Below, in pieces: positions 46,766 through 59,180 of a stretch of DNA of 64,000 bases. The position numbers and the translations under genes were made by a program. The notes below the pieces were generated by a model. That model saw nothing but the letters and a program-made list of their open reading frames with translations, made no database searches and was not told where the DNA came from. The stretch is taken from the NCBI GenBank assembly GCA_949752795.1, contig OX457062.1, positions 90,261,777 through 90,325,776 of the forward strand. Direction: 5' to 3'. The stretch comes from Hyperoodon ampullatus (taxonomy: Eukaryota; Chordata; Mammalia; Artiodactyla; Ziphiidae). How positions within the stretch are numbered: the first letter of the stretch is position 1; every line of letters starts with the position of its first letter.

Positions 46766-47056
46766 AGAAGTTTAAATGTCCTACAGTATCTCTTCAGTTT
46801 TTAGATCACCCTCACTCTGGACCATAAGCTAAAAGAAACAGAAAAGAAATTAAAATGAGTTTGGCACCGAGACAGGGTAAAGTTGTGTCTAAACATGAGA
46901 TAGAAATCGTGTTCGTTCTTAGCGTCCCAGATTCTCCACATGCAACGACTCAGGAGATAGTATTGGCAGGCAGAAGAGAATGAAAACTTATTTCCAAGAC
47001 CCCCAAACCAGTGAAAGTGTTCCATCTCCATGATCCAAACATCTAGGCCTATTCTT

Positions 47057-47271
47057 TTTTTTTTTTTTTTTTTTTTTTTGCGGTACGCGGGCCTCTCACT
47101 GTTGTGGCCTCTCCCGTTGCGGAGCACAGGCTCCGGACGCGCAGGCTCAGCGGCCATGGCTCACGGGCCCAGCTGCTCCGCGGCATGTGGGATTCTCCCG
47201 GACCGGGGCACGAACCCGTGTCCCCTGCATCGGCAGGCGGACTCTCAACCACTGCGCCACCAGGGGAGCCC
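47057..47271 (-). repeat. CHR-type SINE, short form
   Basis: About 25-T tail, 'gcggtacgcgggcctctc', to 'ccaccaggggagccc'. A perfect 15-bp duplication (tctaggcctattctt) at 47042-47056 and 47272-47286 flanks it. Confidence 0.97.
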
Positions 47272-47329
47272 TCTAGGCCTATTCTTGACCAAAGGAAAGA
47301 GATAAAAAAATCCCCTCTCAGGAAACCCA

Positions 47330-47535
47330 AATTTTTGCAGAGCTGAAGAATTGTTGTTTCACAGCTTTAGCTAAACAACGCCAGCTTGATTATCAAATAT
47401 TAGAATTGGGAGAAACAAGCACTGATGCAAGTAAAAGAATATTCTGCTGCTGATTTAAAGACAAGTGAATCGCTAAATATTTTTATTAGCAGCAAATTTG
47501 CTGCTTGCTGGAACTAATTTCACGCCCTGTAGATA
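47330..47535. promoter_or_regulatory. Candidate conserved non-coding element with 18-bp palindrome
   Basis: Repeat-free, AT-rich DNA contains the perfect palindrome agcagcaaatttgctgct at 47488-47505 and an adjacent 'gctgctgatttaaa' that repeats half of it. Composition and absence of repeats suggest an enhancer, but this is inference. Confidence 0.3.
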
Positions 47536-48408
47536 TGGTGCTTAAGTTGGAAATGGCGTTAAATTGCTCTCTCCTTGAGGCGGGTAAGGCTTCTGGTGGC
47601 GACCACCTCTAAATGGCACAGACCAGGCCGCTCCTCTAAGACAGGCAGCTTTGGGGCCAATCACAGCGAAGTCCGCAAGGAGTTCTTCCTTCTTCCCAAG
47701 AAATGTTTGTGTCTCAAATACCCAAACCTTTCTAAAAGGGAGTTGACTAGAAAGGACCATTCCTCTAATGGATTGATCCAATGGACCACTCCTTCTTGGA
47801 TTTCCACCTCTATCTTTTCTCTAAACTCATAGAACGCTTTTAGTTAGTACATCCAACTGTCACTCAGTTGTAACTTAGAGGGTTTCTTGTGTGTTAGTCC
47901 TATCACTTCAACTGTACCATACAGCTCCTAAAAAGGAAATATCACATTCTCCAGCCAGAATTGGAACCAAAGTGAGCAAATGGGCCCAACTTGCAGGTCA
48001 GGGAGTTGGAAAAGAGAACTGATGCAAAGACGGTAGCACAAAGGGTGAGACCAGGTGAGACCAAGGAGGAACAGAAAATGCAGAGGTCACAGCTGCCCCG
48101 GGGAAGTGAAAGCACATGAGCAACTGGAGTGGAGGCAAGGCCAGCTCTGAGGGTCAGGGAATTGCTGTGGTTCAGAGGTCAGAGCCAGAGGACACATTAA
48201 ATAGTGAAAGTCAGAGCAAGCTGTGAGTGAACAAATAAAGCAACAGAATACAGAACAGAAATACCTAAGGAAAAAAAAAGGGCAAGAGGCCCAAAGGTCA
48301 AAGCAACAGTCAAAAATGTGGAGAAGCTGAAGAAGTAGGAGCAAAACACACACAGAAAGGGGGGAAGGGAGAGGGGTGGACTGGGAGTTTGGGGTTGGCA
48401 GATGCAAA
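47536..48408. other. Non-coding DNA, no recognised element
   Basis: No supported gene or repeat family. Confidence 0.35.
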
Positions 48409-48597
48409 CTCTTACATTTAGAATGGATACACAACAAGGTCCTACTGTATAGCACACGGAACTATACTCAATATCCTGTGATAAAACATAATGGAAAAGA
48501 ATGTTAACAAAGAATGTCTTTATGTGTATAACCGAGTCACTTTGCTGTACAGCAGAGATAGTCACAACATTGTAAATCAACTATACTTCAATTAAAA
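48409..48597 (+). repeat. L1 3' terminal fragment
   Basis: 'caaggtcctactgtatagca', 'gtcactttgctgtacagcag', 'aacattgtaaatcaactata' and then an A-tail with (CA)n. This is the short 5'-truncated L1 end common in Cetartiodactyla. Confidence 0.9.
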
Positions 48598-48769
48598 AAA
48601 TACACACACACACACAAAGGTTGAGGTGCTCATTAAACAGATAATAATTAATAATTGGTCAATACCAGAGTCAACATGGGCTCACTAAGGATAAGTTTGC
48701 CAAACTGAACTCATTTCCTGTACAGTAGAGTTATGACCTTGATACATCGGATCACGTTGCTCAAAGACT

Positions 48770-49047
48770 TCTGATTTAGCTAAACTCTTCACCTACAGGC
48801 TAAAGCCTGAATTCCTTAACATGGCATTCATGACCCTTCGCACCCTGTCTCATTTCCTGCCGCTCATTTCCCTGACACTAGCACTCCATCTACATTAGAA
48901 TATTTGCTGTTCCTGAACCAGACATTCACTCTTCCATGGTTGGCTTATTCTGTTTCTTCAGTCTGGAATATCTTTCCATATCCATTCTCCACTTATCTCA
49001 CAAAAATCCTACATATCATTCAAGGCTCTGTTAAAATGTCACCTCTT
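48770..49047 (+). repeat. L2 fragment, left part
   Basis: 'acaggctaaagcctgaattc', 'catggcattcatgacccttc' and 'ggctctgttaaaatgtcacc' are L2 body motifs. The element is split by a CHR insertion. Confidence 0.8.
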
Positions 49048-49399
49048 TTTTTAAAATTAATTAATTAATTTACTTCTGGCTGTATTGGGTTTTTGTTGCT
49101 GCACGCGGGCTTTCTCTCTAGTTGCGGCGAGTGGGGGATACTCTTCATTGCAGTGCGCGGGCTTCTCATTGTGGTGGCTTCTCTTGTTGCGGAGCATGGG
49201 CTCTAGGTGCGTGGGCTTCAGTAGTTGTGGCATGCAGGCTCAGTAGTTGTGGCTCGTGGGCTCTAGAGTGCGGGCTCAGTAGTTGTGGCGCACAGGCTTA
49301 GTTGCTCCGCAGCATGTGGGATCTTCCCGGACCAGGGCTCGAAGCCGTGTCCCCTGCATTGGCAGGCGGATTCTTAACCACTGCGCCACCAGGGAAGTC
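49048..49399 (-). repeat. CHR-type SINE, long form, inserted in L2
   Basis: Left end (aatt)n tail and 'ctggctgtattgggttt', right end 'gcgccaccagggaagtc'. A perfect 16-bp duplication (taaaatgtcacctctt) at 49032-49047 and 49400-49415 consists of L2 sequence. Confidence 0.97.
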
Positions 49400-49765
49400 T
49401 AAAATGTCACCTCTTGTATGAAGTCCTTCTTTCTCCTCTTCCCCCTGTGATGAAGTAATCTCCCCTTTCTCTGGGTTCTCTATATACTTTATTTATACTG
49501 CTAATATTAATATGAAGTTATATGCATGGCATATTATCTATTATATTTTTATTGAAAAAAATATATATCTCTAATACAAAGTTGAAGTAATGCATATTTA
49601 GTTATACACATATTGATTTGGAGTTAGTGTATATATGAATGTCACCTCTATGAGTTCTTTAAGACAAGAATGATACCTTGATCATTTTTTGAGTCCTCAG
49701 CACCTAACACAGAACCTAGATGGGAGGTCAACAATAAACATTTATTGATTTGAATGGGAGAAAAT
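49400..49765 (+). repeat. L2 fragment, right part with 3' end
   Basis: Continues the interrupted L2 to its terminus ('gagtcctcagcacctaacac', 'aataaacatttattgatttg'). Confidence 0.75.
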
Positions 49766-50725
49766 GCCAAATACAATGTATCTTTAAAGTAATCACGTGA
49801 ATAATCTTGTAAAATCGGTCATTAGGCAAAACTGAAGCTCTCTGAACACATATTCAGACTGGAAGGAGGTCTCCACTGATACCAAGGTCTATCCTAGACA
49901 ATACTTTTATTAATGACCTGGATTAAAACATACAAAAAATGTTTATCAAATGTGCAGGGAGGCCGACTAACATCATAGGAAAGAGAATCAAGACTTGAAA
50001 AATGAATCTAATAGGCTGGAATCTAGTGGTCTAGAAAACTAAAAAGTAACATTTAAATAAATGTAAAGTCCTATATTTAGATTTCAGAAATAAATTGCAC
50101 ATACTGAGTACAGTGGAAAATTTGCTTGGCAGTAATTAATGTGCAGAAGAATTAGAAGCTTCAGTTAATCAAAAGCTTTAAAAGCAAACAGTGAGATGTG
50201 ACCAGTAACAAACTAAGGTCTTGAGAGTCCCTGATGGTCACAGTGTGTCCAGCTCAAAAGAAGAAGTAATCTCATCGCTATCCTCCATACTTTTAGAGCT
50301 TATGTGAAGTGCTATGAGCAATTCTAGTGCCAGATTCTAAAAGATGCTTTAATAAACCACAGTTCATCCAGATAGCTGTGACGGGGATGGTAAAGGAGTC
50401 TAGAATCGATGAAATAAACAAAGAAGGAGGGAACTCTGTGTGTGCTTAACTTGGAAAACTGAAAACCAAGGGAAGGTTTCATTGTATCTTCAAATATTTT
50501 TCAAGTGGCCTTTCATGTGTTACTACAAATGGCAAAGCTTAGACAGAATGAGCAGGAATTATAAGGATGCAGACTTTGGCTCAATGTAAGAACTTTCTCA
50601 GGTTTATAGCTATCCAACAATGAAGGGGGCAGCTTTGGGAGGTTGAGAGCTCCCCAACCCTGAATATATTCAAGCAGAGGCCAGAGAAGCAGATAAATAT
50701 CTATAAGAGATTTATGGAAGAGCTG
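49766..50725. other. Non-coding DNA, no firm element
   Basis: The AT-rich sequence may be an old repeat remnant, but no family can be assigned. No gene. Confidence 0.3.
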
Positions 50726-50745
50726 TCTGTGTGTGTGTGTGTGTG
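50726..50745. repeat. (TG)n microsatellite
   Basis: About nine TG units. Confidence 0.9.
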
Positions 50746-50779
50746 TACACAAAAAGTATAAAGACCTTCTCTTGTCGTA

Positions 50780-51240
50780 TCTTTCAGTGGCTCATCAGAA
50801 TCGGCAGGTCAATGCTTAGATTCCTTATCAGGCCACGCAAGCCCTTCATGACACAGGCCCCCATGACCCCTCACTTCATCTTCTACACTTTCCTGCCTTC
50901 CACAGACACTGAACTCCTGTCCCTGCACCTGTTCTGCTAGTCTCTCTTATACTGCTAGATATTTGCATATGCTGTTTCTTGTGCCTGGAACCTCTTCCCT
51001 CATATCCCTGTGACTAATTTCCAGTCATCCATAAAGGCCCAATTCAGCATCATCTTGGAAACTTTCCTTGGCCCCTCTAATTCCTCCCCTGAAGGTAGGA
51101 AGTACCTCAGATTTGCCTGTGATGTAGCCTTTATCTTGAAAGTAGAATGTGAACAATCTGAAGAAAGGCACTGTATCTATCTCCACATCCCCATTTCTAG
51201 AACACCACCTGATGGATGGGGGATGCTCAGTTCTTAAAGT
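50780..51240 (+). repeat. L2 3' region
   Basis: 'cttcatgacacaggccccca', 'catatgctgtttcttgtgcc', 'tggaacctcttccctcatat', 'gaagaaaggcactgtatcta'. Confidence 0.75.
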
Positions 51241-52836
51241 GAATAGTATCAGGCCCTTATTCCTTAGGTCAAAACACAACCAAGGTGTCAGGCAGAATCT
51301 GGAGTTTAATAAGTGGGCAATCAGCTCAGCTCCGGAAACAGAAGGTTTGGGGGAATGACCATTCAGGAATGGCCATCCTTCTCAACCACAGATGAGATCA
51401 CACACTGTGCTTTCTTTTTCTTTAAGGAATCTGGCTTCACTCTCTTCATTCCACAAGCCTCCTACTCTTTGTCACTCCCCTCCTTTCTTCTCTCCTTGTC
51501 CCCTGCTCATGTGCTGACTGCCCTAACTGTCTCAACCTGGAGAATATGTTGGCAAAGCAATCAAAGAAGCAATTCTGTTTATAATCATGTATTTATTAGA
51601 TAAACTTAAGTCACATCTACTGCCCTCGGGGCCTCTGAGTTTGTGCAGCAAACTCCTATGTTAATATTTTCTATTGGGGATAGCTTGGTATGGTACCCAA
51701 AGGTTAGCAAAACAAGGTTCTGGGGCAGAAAATTCCAGAAATGAAAGTTTCAAGGTTTCCTTCTTATGGACAGGGACCCTCACCAGTTAAAAAATGTGGG
51801 ATATTTGTGAGGCTGCACTCTCATGCTGGGCCACACCTAGGTACTTGTGTGCCTCTGAGAGAATTAGATTCCTAATCCTGATTTAGCTCTTAGAGCTTCT
51901 TCCTAAGTATTTGGCCTTTCAATCCCAGAACACAGCACCGATCTATAAAAAGCCCTTTCAATTTGAGCAGCTGAGAACTCAAATAAGATTTGTACCCATA
52001 TTTAAAAATCCCTCAATTCTGGGTCTGACCATCTCCTTTTGCTCAGAGCTCAAGAACTATGGCTACACTGCCCGCAGCCTCAGCTTGACCCTGTTCTAAA
52101 ATACCCTGAAAGAAGGGATGAGAACACTCATTGGTGTGACCCCGCTGAACAGGAGCACTTTTCAGCTGCTCCTCGGGCACAGTGAACTCTCCATCCTGTA
52201 AGGCAGCGTGGGGCTCAGGCCTGCCATGGGCTGTAAAAATGCCCCAAGACTTCTGCTAGGCCAGAAACCCCACGGTTCTTCTAAGACTCTCGCGCTTTCC
52301 CACAAAGCCTCGCGCGTTTCCTTCTCCCACCCACCGCAGGTCCCGTATAGGCTCCAGCGGAGTGTTGCCATAGCCAGCCTCCAAGCAGCTGCCTGGTGTC
52401 CTGCCTCTTGGGCTGCAGTCCTCTCCTCCTTCCCCAGAGTTGAGGAAATCAGAACTCACGGAATCCTTCTCCTGCCAGCCGGCTGTCTATCAGCTCCCCG
52501 GAAAGGATTACTGGATCACAAACCCAGCCCAGGGCAGGGCCAGTGGTAGCAGATTCTCTTGCTGTTTGAGCCTTTGTATCCTCCTCCGTGTCTGTAGGGG
52601 GGCAGAGGGACCTGAAACTCCACCTTATCACCAGCCTTGGCACTCTCCAGGAGAGGACGCCACTTCACAAAGAACAAAGAAATCCCACCCATCCTACAGG
52701 TGAGGAGAAATAAAATGAGCCCTCTCACTCGACATCCTGGGGAGGAATCACCCAAAGCCCTTGAGTGGCTTAGTGTTATGGGAATCAGGCCCCGTTCTGA
52801 CCACTACACTAACTGGCACCCAGTCAGTTTTGTGTT
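51241..52836. other. Non-coding DNA, no recognised element
   Basis: Open frames of up to 113 codons overlap on both strands without domain signatures. No repeat family is recognised. Confidence 0.35.
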
Positions 52837-53046
52837 GTTTTTTTTTTTTTTTTTGCGGTACGCGGGCCTCTCACTGTTGTGGCCTCTCCCATTGCGGAGC
52901 ACAGGCTCTGGACGCGCAGGCTCAGCGGCCACGGCTCACGGACCCAGCCGCTCTGCGGCATGTGGGATCCTCCCGGACCGGGGCACAAACCCGCGTCCCC
53001 TGCATCGGCAGGCGGACTCTCAACCACTGGGCCACCAGGGAAGCCC
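52837..53046 (-). repeat. CHR-type SINE, short form
   Basis: T tail, 'gcggtacgcgggcctctc', 'ccaccagggaagccc'. The flanking duplication around 'tcagt..ttttg' is imperfect. Confidence 0.95.
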
Positions 53047-53170
53047 CATTCAGTATTTTTGACAAGTCATATCATATCACTCCTCTCTGCAAAGATGCTT
53101 CCCATGTCACCCAGGAGAAACTCAAGCCCTACAAGGCCTGGCCAGGAAATGAAGCCTCCTGCCCTCTATT
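53047..53170 (+). repeat. L2 fragment
   Basis: 'tcatatcactcctctctgca' and 'aactcaagccctacaaggcc' are L2 body motifs. Confidence 0.6.
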
Positions 53171-53770
53171 ACACTCTTTAGAAAACAGAGGTCTAAAAGT
53201 GAAGCCTGAGATTCACATAAATCAGCCACTCCCCATTTACCAGAACTCCAGCTTCTCAATCGATGATGAGCATAATCAAAGTTCCACTCCCTCTCTGTTC
53301 ACCAGCCTTTTCCTCTTTTTCAGCTTAAGAATTAGACCCTAGAATGCCTCGTCGGCATGAAAGGCCTTTCCAGCTATCAAATAAGCCAAATGACCCCAGT
53401 CTTCTCACGGCTGAGGACCCTAAAACATTTCATTTGATACGTCTGAATGGTAAAGCTGACCAAGTTCTTCCTTATTTGGGCAAAACAGCCCTTGCAGAGA
53501 AAAGACAAAATGCCTGGCTCCCAGCTGTTGAACCAACAGGTTGAATTTTCTCTGATGAACATTCTGATGTGTAGGAACTGGCAAATAACAATCAGAAATC
53601 AAAAGCATGTTACTTGTCTCGTCCATTTCTGAGACCCGCCAGAGAGGGACTCTTCCCCCTTCTCCAAACCCGGGATGGCAGGGGTTTTCACAAGACACAG
53701 TGCTGCAATAATTCTGAAGGAAGCTGTCCAGGTTCGCTTTCCGTTCTATTGTCTTATCCTGTCAGCTCCC
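53171..53770. other. Non-coding DNA, no recognised element
   Basis: Nothing supported. Confidence 0.35.
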
Positions 53771-54065
53771 TCATCTCCCAGAATCCAGGCTTAATAATTT
53801 ACAGCGGAAAGACATTTAATAAATAAATGGCCAGATTGGAGCTGTCAGCTCTGCACAACACGGCTGTTTGCATCTTCCGCTGGGCATCAGCCCTCACTCT
53901 TCCGACTTGCTTCAGCTAAAACAATCCCATTTGCTATTTTCATAAAATTAGTTCCTCTGCAGTTTCTATTAATCAGAACGTTCTTTGGAGAGAATTATAC
54001 TGGGATTTCATCACCCTCTGAGTTCAACGGTTATGTGAATCTGATGAATTTTTATCACCTCTATG
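53771..54065. promoter_or_regulatory. Candidate conserved non-coding element
   Basis: Repeat-free AT-rich DNA with several homeodomain-like ATTA cores ('cttaataatttac', 'ctattaatcaga'). Inference from composition only. Confidence 0.25.
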
Positions 54066-54083
54066 AGTGGCAGAAGAGGTAAA

Positions 54084-54108
54084 ACACACACACACACACA
54101 CACACACA
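54084..54108. repeat. (CA)n microsatellite
   Basis: About 12 AC units. Confidence 0.95.
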
Positions 54109-54669
54109 AAACTTGGGTGGGCTGATGTAAGTGAGCAAAGAGCTCTTCTCTTTTATCTGCTGAAGTCTTACAGACCTGAGAACCTAGACCAGTCTCCCCA
54201 CACACATCTGAGCAGCTTTCTCCCCAGAACACATCTTGGGGTTCTTATGAAAACCATGGATACCACCGACCCCCCACCCCCAGAAAAGCCCACATATGCA
54301 CATATACACTAAATGTTACCCTTTGGTGGGTTTGTGGACACCCACCTCCCCTCTCTACACATATGGCCCATCCATGGGCTCCGGAGTAAAAACTGTGTCC
54401 TGTGCTTTTCTAATTGTCTTCACCTCCCTTAAGAAGCTTAGACTGGAATAGAAAGTCAGCCGCCTCTGAATTCCTTTGTTGAAAGAGAAAGATTATTTTT
54501 AAAGAAAGAGCATAAAAGTGAGAAAATTTTTCATGATGGCCATACACCTTTTGAGAAATGAGAAAAGTGGAAGACAGAAGACAACTCATATTGGCTGAAA
54601 TAATGAGAGTCCGAGTATCCATAAATTGATTATGGTGCAGTATATTTGGATGAGACATGAGATCAAAAT
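54109..54669. other. Non-coding DNA, no recognised element
   Basis: Nothing supported. Confidence 0.35.
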
Positions 54670-54683
54670 CAGGAAAGTCTTTT

Positions 54684-54883
54684 TTTTTTTGCGGTATGCG
54701 GGCCTCTCACTGCTGTGGCCTCTCCCGTTGCAGAGCACAGGCTCCGGACACGCAGGCTCGGCGGCCATGGCTCATGGGCCCAGCCGCTCCACGGCATGTG
54801 GGATCTTCCCGGACCGGGGCACGAACCCGTGTCCCCTGCATTGGCAGGCAGACTCTCAACCACTGCCCCACCAGGGAAGCCCC
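54684..54883 (-). repeat. CHR-type SINE, short form
   Basis: Short T tail, 'gcggtatgcgggcctctc', 'ccaccagggaagccc'. An imperfect duplication (caggaaagtctttt / caggaaggtttttg) flanks it. Confidence 0.95.
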
Positions 54884-55052
54884 CAGGAAGGTTTTTGATT
54901 AACTATCCTTGCCTCCAGATTATATAACATCATTCCCATCATAAGTAAGATAAGCTCCATGTGAGAAAAGACACTTGAATGAAAATAAAACACTTAGACC
55001 AGTGGAACCATGGTTCTAGTACCAGTTTTGTCCACTGACTATGTGATTTTTA

Positions 55053-55381
55053 AAAAAAATAAATTTATTTATTTATTTTTGGCTGCGTTGGGTCTTCGTT
55101 GCTGTGCGGAGCTTTCTCTAGTTGCGGCGAGCGGGGGCTACTCTTCATTGCGGTGTGAGGTGTTTCTCATTGCGGTGGCTTCTCTTGTTAAAGAGCATGG
55201 GCTCTAGGCACACGGACTTCAGTAGTTGTGGCTTGTGGGCTCTAGAGCGCAGTCTCAGTAGCTGTGGCGCACGGGCTTAGTTGCTACGTGGCATGTGGGC
55301 TCTTTCTGGACCAGGGCTTGAACCCGTGACTCCTGCATTGGCAGGCGGATTCTTAACCACTGCGCCACCAGGGAAGCCCCC
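55053..55381 (-). repeat. CHR-type SINE, long form
   Basis: (attt)n tail, 'ggctgcgttgggtcttcg', 'gcgccaccagggaagccc'. A perfect 16-bp duplication (gactatgtgattttta) at 55037-55052 and 55382-55397 flanks it. Confidence 0.97.
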
Positions 55382-55552
55382 GACTATGTGATTTTTAAGA
55401 AGAAGCAACTTATCTCTATCAAGGTAAGATATATATTTTTTTAATTAACACTACATGATTTCGAAAGTCTATTTCAGTTCCAACATTCCATGAAAACTGA
55501 TTCATTAGAGACCTCTAAGATGGTAGGGATCAAAACACGTTCTAAGGACCCA

Positions 55553-55852
55553 GTAGTAAATATTTTAGGCTTATGAGCCATACAGCCTCTGTATTAACTA
55601 CTCAGCTCTGCTGTTGTAAAATGAAAGCAGCCATATACAACATGTAAACATATGAACATGTCTGTGCTCCAGTAAAACTTCACTTAATGGACACTGAGAT
55701 TTGAATTTCATATTTTTCGCATTTTTCTTCTTTTGATTTTTTCCAACCATTTAAAAATGTAAAAATCATTCTTAGCTTGCAGGTCATACAAAAAATAGAC
55801 GGCAGGCCAGTTTAGGCCCACTGGCCATAGTTTGCTGACCCCTGACCTACGG
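55553..55852 (+). mobile_element. Nonautonomous hAT-type DNA transposon relic
   Basis: 'taaatattttaggcttatga', 'cagctctgctgttgtaaaat' and the terminal 'gccatagtttgctgacccct' match a very common mammalian MITE-like element. Exact subfamily not committed. Confidence 0.65.
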
Positions 55853-55952
55853 CAATAGGTAAATATTATGATCTGAAACATCACAGTGGTGATTCTGGGT
55901 GACGCTGGAAGGCCAGTAACTCGGGTTCAACTACTGACAATAGTACTGTGCG

Positions 55953-55975
55953 GGGGGGGGGGGGCGGGGGGAGCG
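55953..55975. repeat. Poly(G) run
   Basis: An interrupted run of about 18 G (one C) could form a G-quadruplex. Confidence 0.9.
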
Positions 55976-56328
55976 GTTCTTTAACCCAGTTTCCCAATCA
56001 GCAGAATAGAACAATGGTAGGTTTGGAATCTCAGCGAATAACTAACAATTACTTAAGTTTTGGGTACATTTTCAGATCTGCAGAAATGCTAAAATAATCA
56101 CAACATATGAGAAAATGTATACAAGAAATTCAGGGCTGTTTGGCAGAAAAAAATTTGATAACTATAAAAGGAACAAGAAAACTTTATGTCTTCTCTTGAA
56201 ATCATTCCTCGCACTCGGTTATCCTAATGACGGCTTTTTGCCACGCCACCTCTATCAGGCAGCATAACAAATGAGTTTACACATTTGAGAAAGAGGAAAT
56301 TAGACATTGGTTATTACTGCTGTTTTTG

Positions 56329-56539
56329 TTGTTGTTGTTGTTGTTTTGCGGTACACGGGCCTCTCACTGTTGTGGCCTCTCCCGTTGCGGAGCACAGGCT
56401 TCGGACGTGCAGGCCCAGTGGACATGGCTCACGGGCTCAGCCGCTCCGTGGCATGTGGGATCTTCCCGGACCGGGGCACGAACCCGTGTCTCCTGCATTG
56501 GCAGGCGGACTATCAACCACTGCACCACCGAGGAAGCCC
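56329..56539 (-). repeat. CHR-type SINE, short form, with (TTG)n tail
   Basis: Instead of pure T the left end is (ttg)n, i.e. a CAA-type tail. The body runs 'gcggtacacgggcctctc' to 'ccaccgaggaagccc'. A perfect 16-bp duplication (attactgctgtttttg) flanks it at 56313-56328 and 56540-56555. Confidence 0.95.
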
Positions 56540-56596
56540 ATTACTGCTGTTTTTGCTTGGACTTTTTTGTTTGTTTAGGAGAAAAGAAAATTGTAA

Positions 56597-57313
<717 letters not shown>

Positions 57314-57579
57314 AAGAAAATGATATTCATACATATATGGCACCTATGTACACCCTACAAGTACAATGTGAGAGATAAATATACGGCAGAGATACGGAAC
57401 GCTGTATAACACTTGGTATACAGAAGACAATTTTTAAAAACAGAAAGATTGGATAGTCAAGTAATCAATCTTCTGCAGAATGAACTTTGATTAAGTGATG
57501 GCAAAAGATGGAGTGCCATGGTAACAGCACTTCTCTCAATTTCAATGGGAGGGTAGGATATGAACATTTAATCAGAAAA
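57314..57579. other. Non-coding DNA between retrocopy and duplication
   Basis: Nothing recognised. Confidence 0.4.
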
Positions 57580-58312
57580 CTAATACCTTCTCCCAGTTAA
57601 GGGAGGACCGAGTTGGGTTTTGGGGGAGGGCTCCTTCTTATGAGAGGGAAAACCTAAAACGTTATCTCCATTCAGGAAGATGTAAGAAGTTTGCCGTGCT
57701 TCCTCAGTCATGCCCCATTCTTAATTTATAATTTAACCAAAGTCAGTTTGATCACTAGGAGTATAAGAAGGTTAACTCCAAATCTCAAGCTTTTAAACAC
57801 TTTCCCCAAAATATTAAAGGCCCAGAACTGGTCCTGAACAGTTGGTCTACACAATGTTATTGTCCATTATTTGCCTCTGCTCTGGCTGAGGCCAGTCTCC
57901 ACATTATTCCCCGGATATTCAGTGGCCAATCTTGTCTCACCCTCTTTGTTCAAACTATTTTCTCTCCGTGGATCCCCTTCCATTTCTGTTTCACCTTTCC
58001 CATTCCTACCCATATGCCCAGGCCCAGCATTAGTTCTAGCTGTACCATGAAGACCCACAGTAACTCCAGCCAAAGCAATGCAAGTGAAGAAGTGCTCTGA
58101 AGACGACAGTGCTCCTGCAGATATGTAGTAGTAGTATTATCTTTGGGGGAAATTAACTATAAATTAAGTTTAGTACATTGTCATACCTTTCTTTAGTGTT
58201 TCCTAATTGTTTCATGTGCTGTTGGTGTCAACAAACCACAGGCTATTAAGGCAAGAGTGACATCATATTTCTTTTGTATCCTCAAAGTCCCTACCAGTGC
58301 TTAGCTACAGTT
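57580..58312 (+). repeat. Direct duplication, copy A (~730 bp)
   Basis: Runs from 'actaataccttctcccag' to 'ctaccagtgctta' and is almost identical to 60058-60788. Differences are scattered single bases and small indels. The largest is a missing 18-nt piece near 58080 (present in copy B as 'atttcccccaaataatac'). The minus strand carries a 68-codon frame (57867-58073) whose only start would be TTG. I do not recognise its product, and neither copy shows tail or target-site evidence of retrotransposition. Confidence 0.9.
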
Positions 58313-59099
58313 AACATGCAATTCCAATGAAATGAATTAATCAAAATAATGGCTTTCTTAACCACAGAACTCCTCATTGGGCCATGTAAGGTTAAGTTGT
58401 TAAACACATAAGAAATCATTGTTTAGTACACATGACTGTAAATGAAACCTTGAAAGTAGAATAAATGTGAGACATACATTCAGTGGAATTCAACCGTCTT
58501 CTTCCATTTCACTCATAAAGCTGTGATTCAGGAGCTGAATTCCCTAAATCAGAAATTCAGTGTTCCCGGATTGAATAGTTTGTTTCATGATGTTTCAGAA
58601 TCTTGTGTAAAGTCAAAGGTTTGGATACTGCAGCTCTCCCATTTGGTCTTGTTTTGATTTTTGTCTGTTCACCTTTCCTGATTCAGCAATGGAGCATGCA
58701 TCCTCTGTCCTATTTCCTTTGGCCTGATTTACAGATCCTTTGGTCTAACAGGCTCTAGCCTCAGAACAAAATCATGGCAAGTTTTAGTTTGCAGTTAGGT
58801 AAGAGCAGTTTGCTAAAAGCATGGACCATTTCCAGATGCCTGGAGGCGTAGCTACAGATTTACTTGATTTGACCCTGGCTCCTCTTCCCCAGTCTTTCCC
58901 GTGAGTAGAATGATCCTTGCTGCAGTGTACGTCGTAAGGCTAACGGAAGAATAATAGCAAATACAAAAAGCGTGGTAAGGACGAATGAAAACGTAATGTT
59001 ATTACAAGGTGCTTCGGACTCGGTTCTCTCCAGGAGGCTTGTTAGGGACCCTTAATGACTGGGCCTGACCCCCTCTCTGAGGCCTAATTTGACTTGCCC
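58313..59099. other. Non-coding DNA upstream of promoter region
   Basis: No repeat family recognised. Sequence becomes more GC-rich after about 58900. Confidence 0.4.
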
Positions 59100-59180
59100 C
59101 CAAATCCCGCGGTCCGCCGGAGCCAGTAGGTCGGGAACTGTGATGACCATTAGACTCCGGAACAGGCACTAAGGTCTAGA

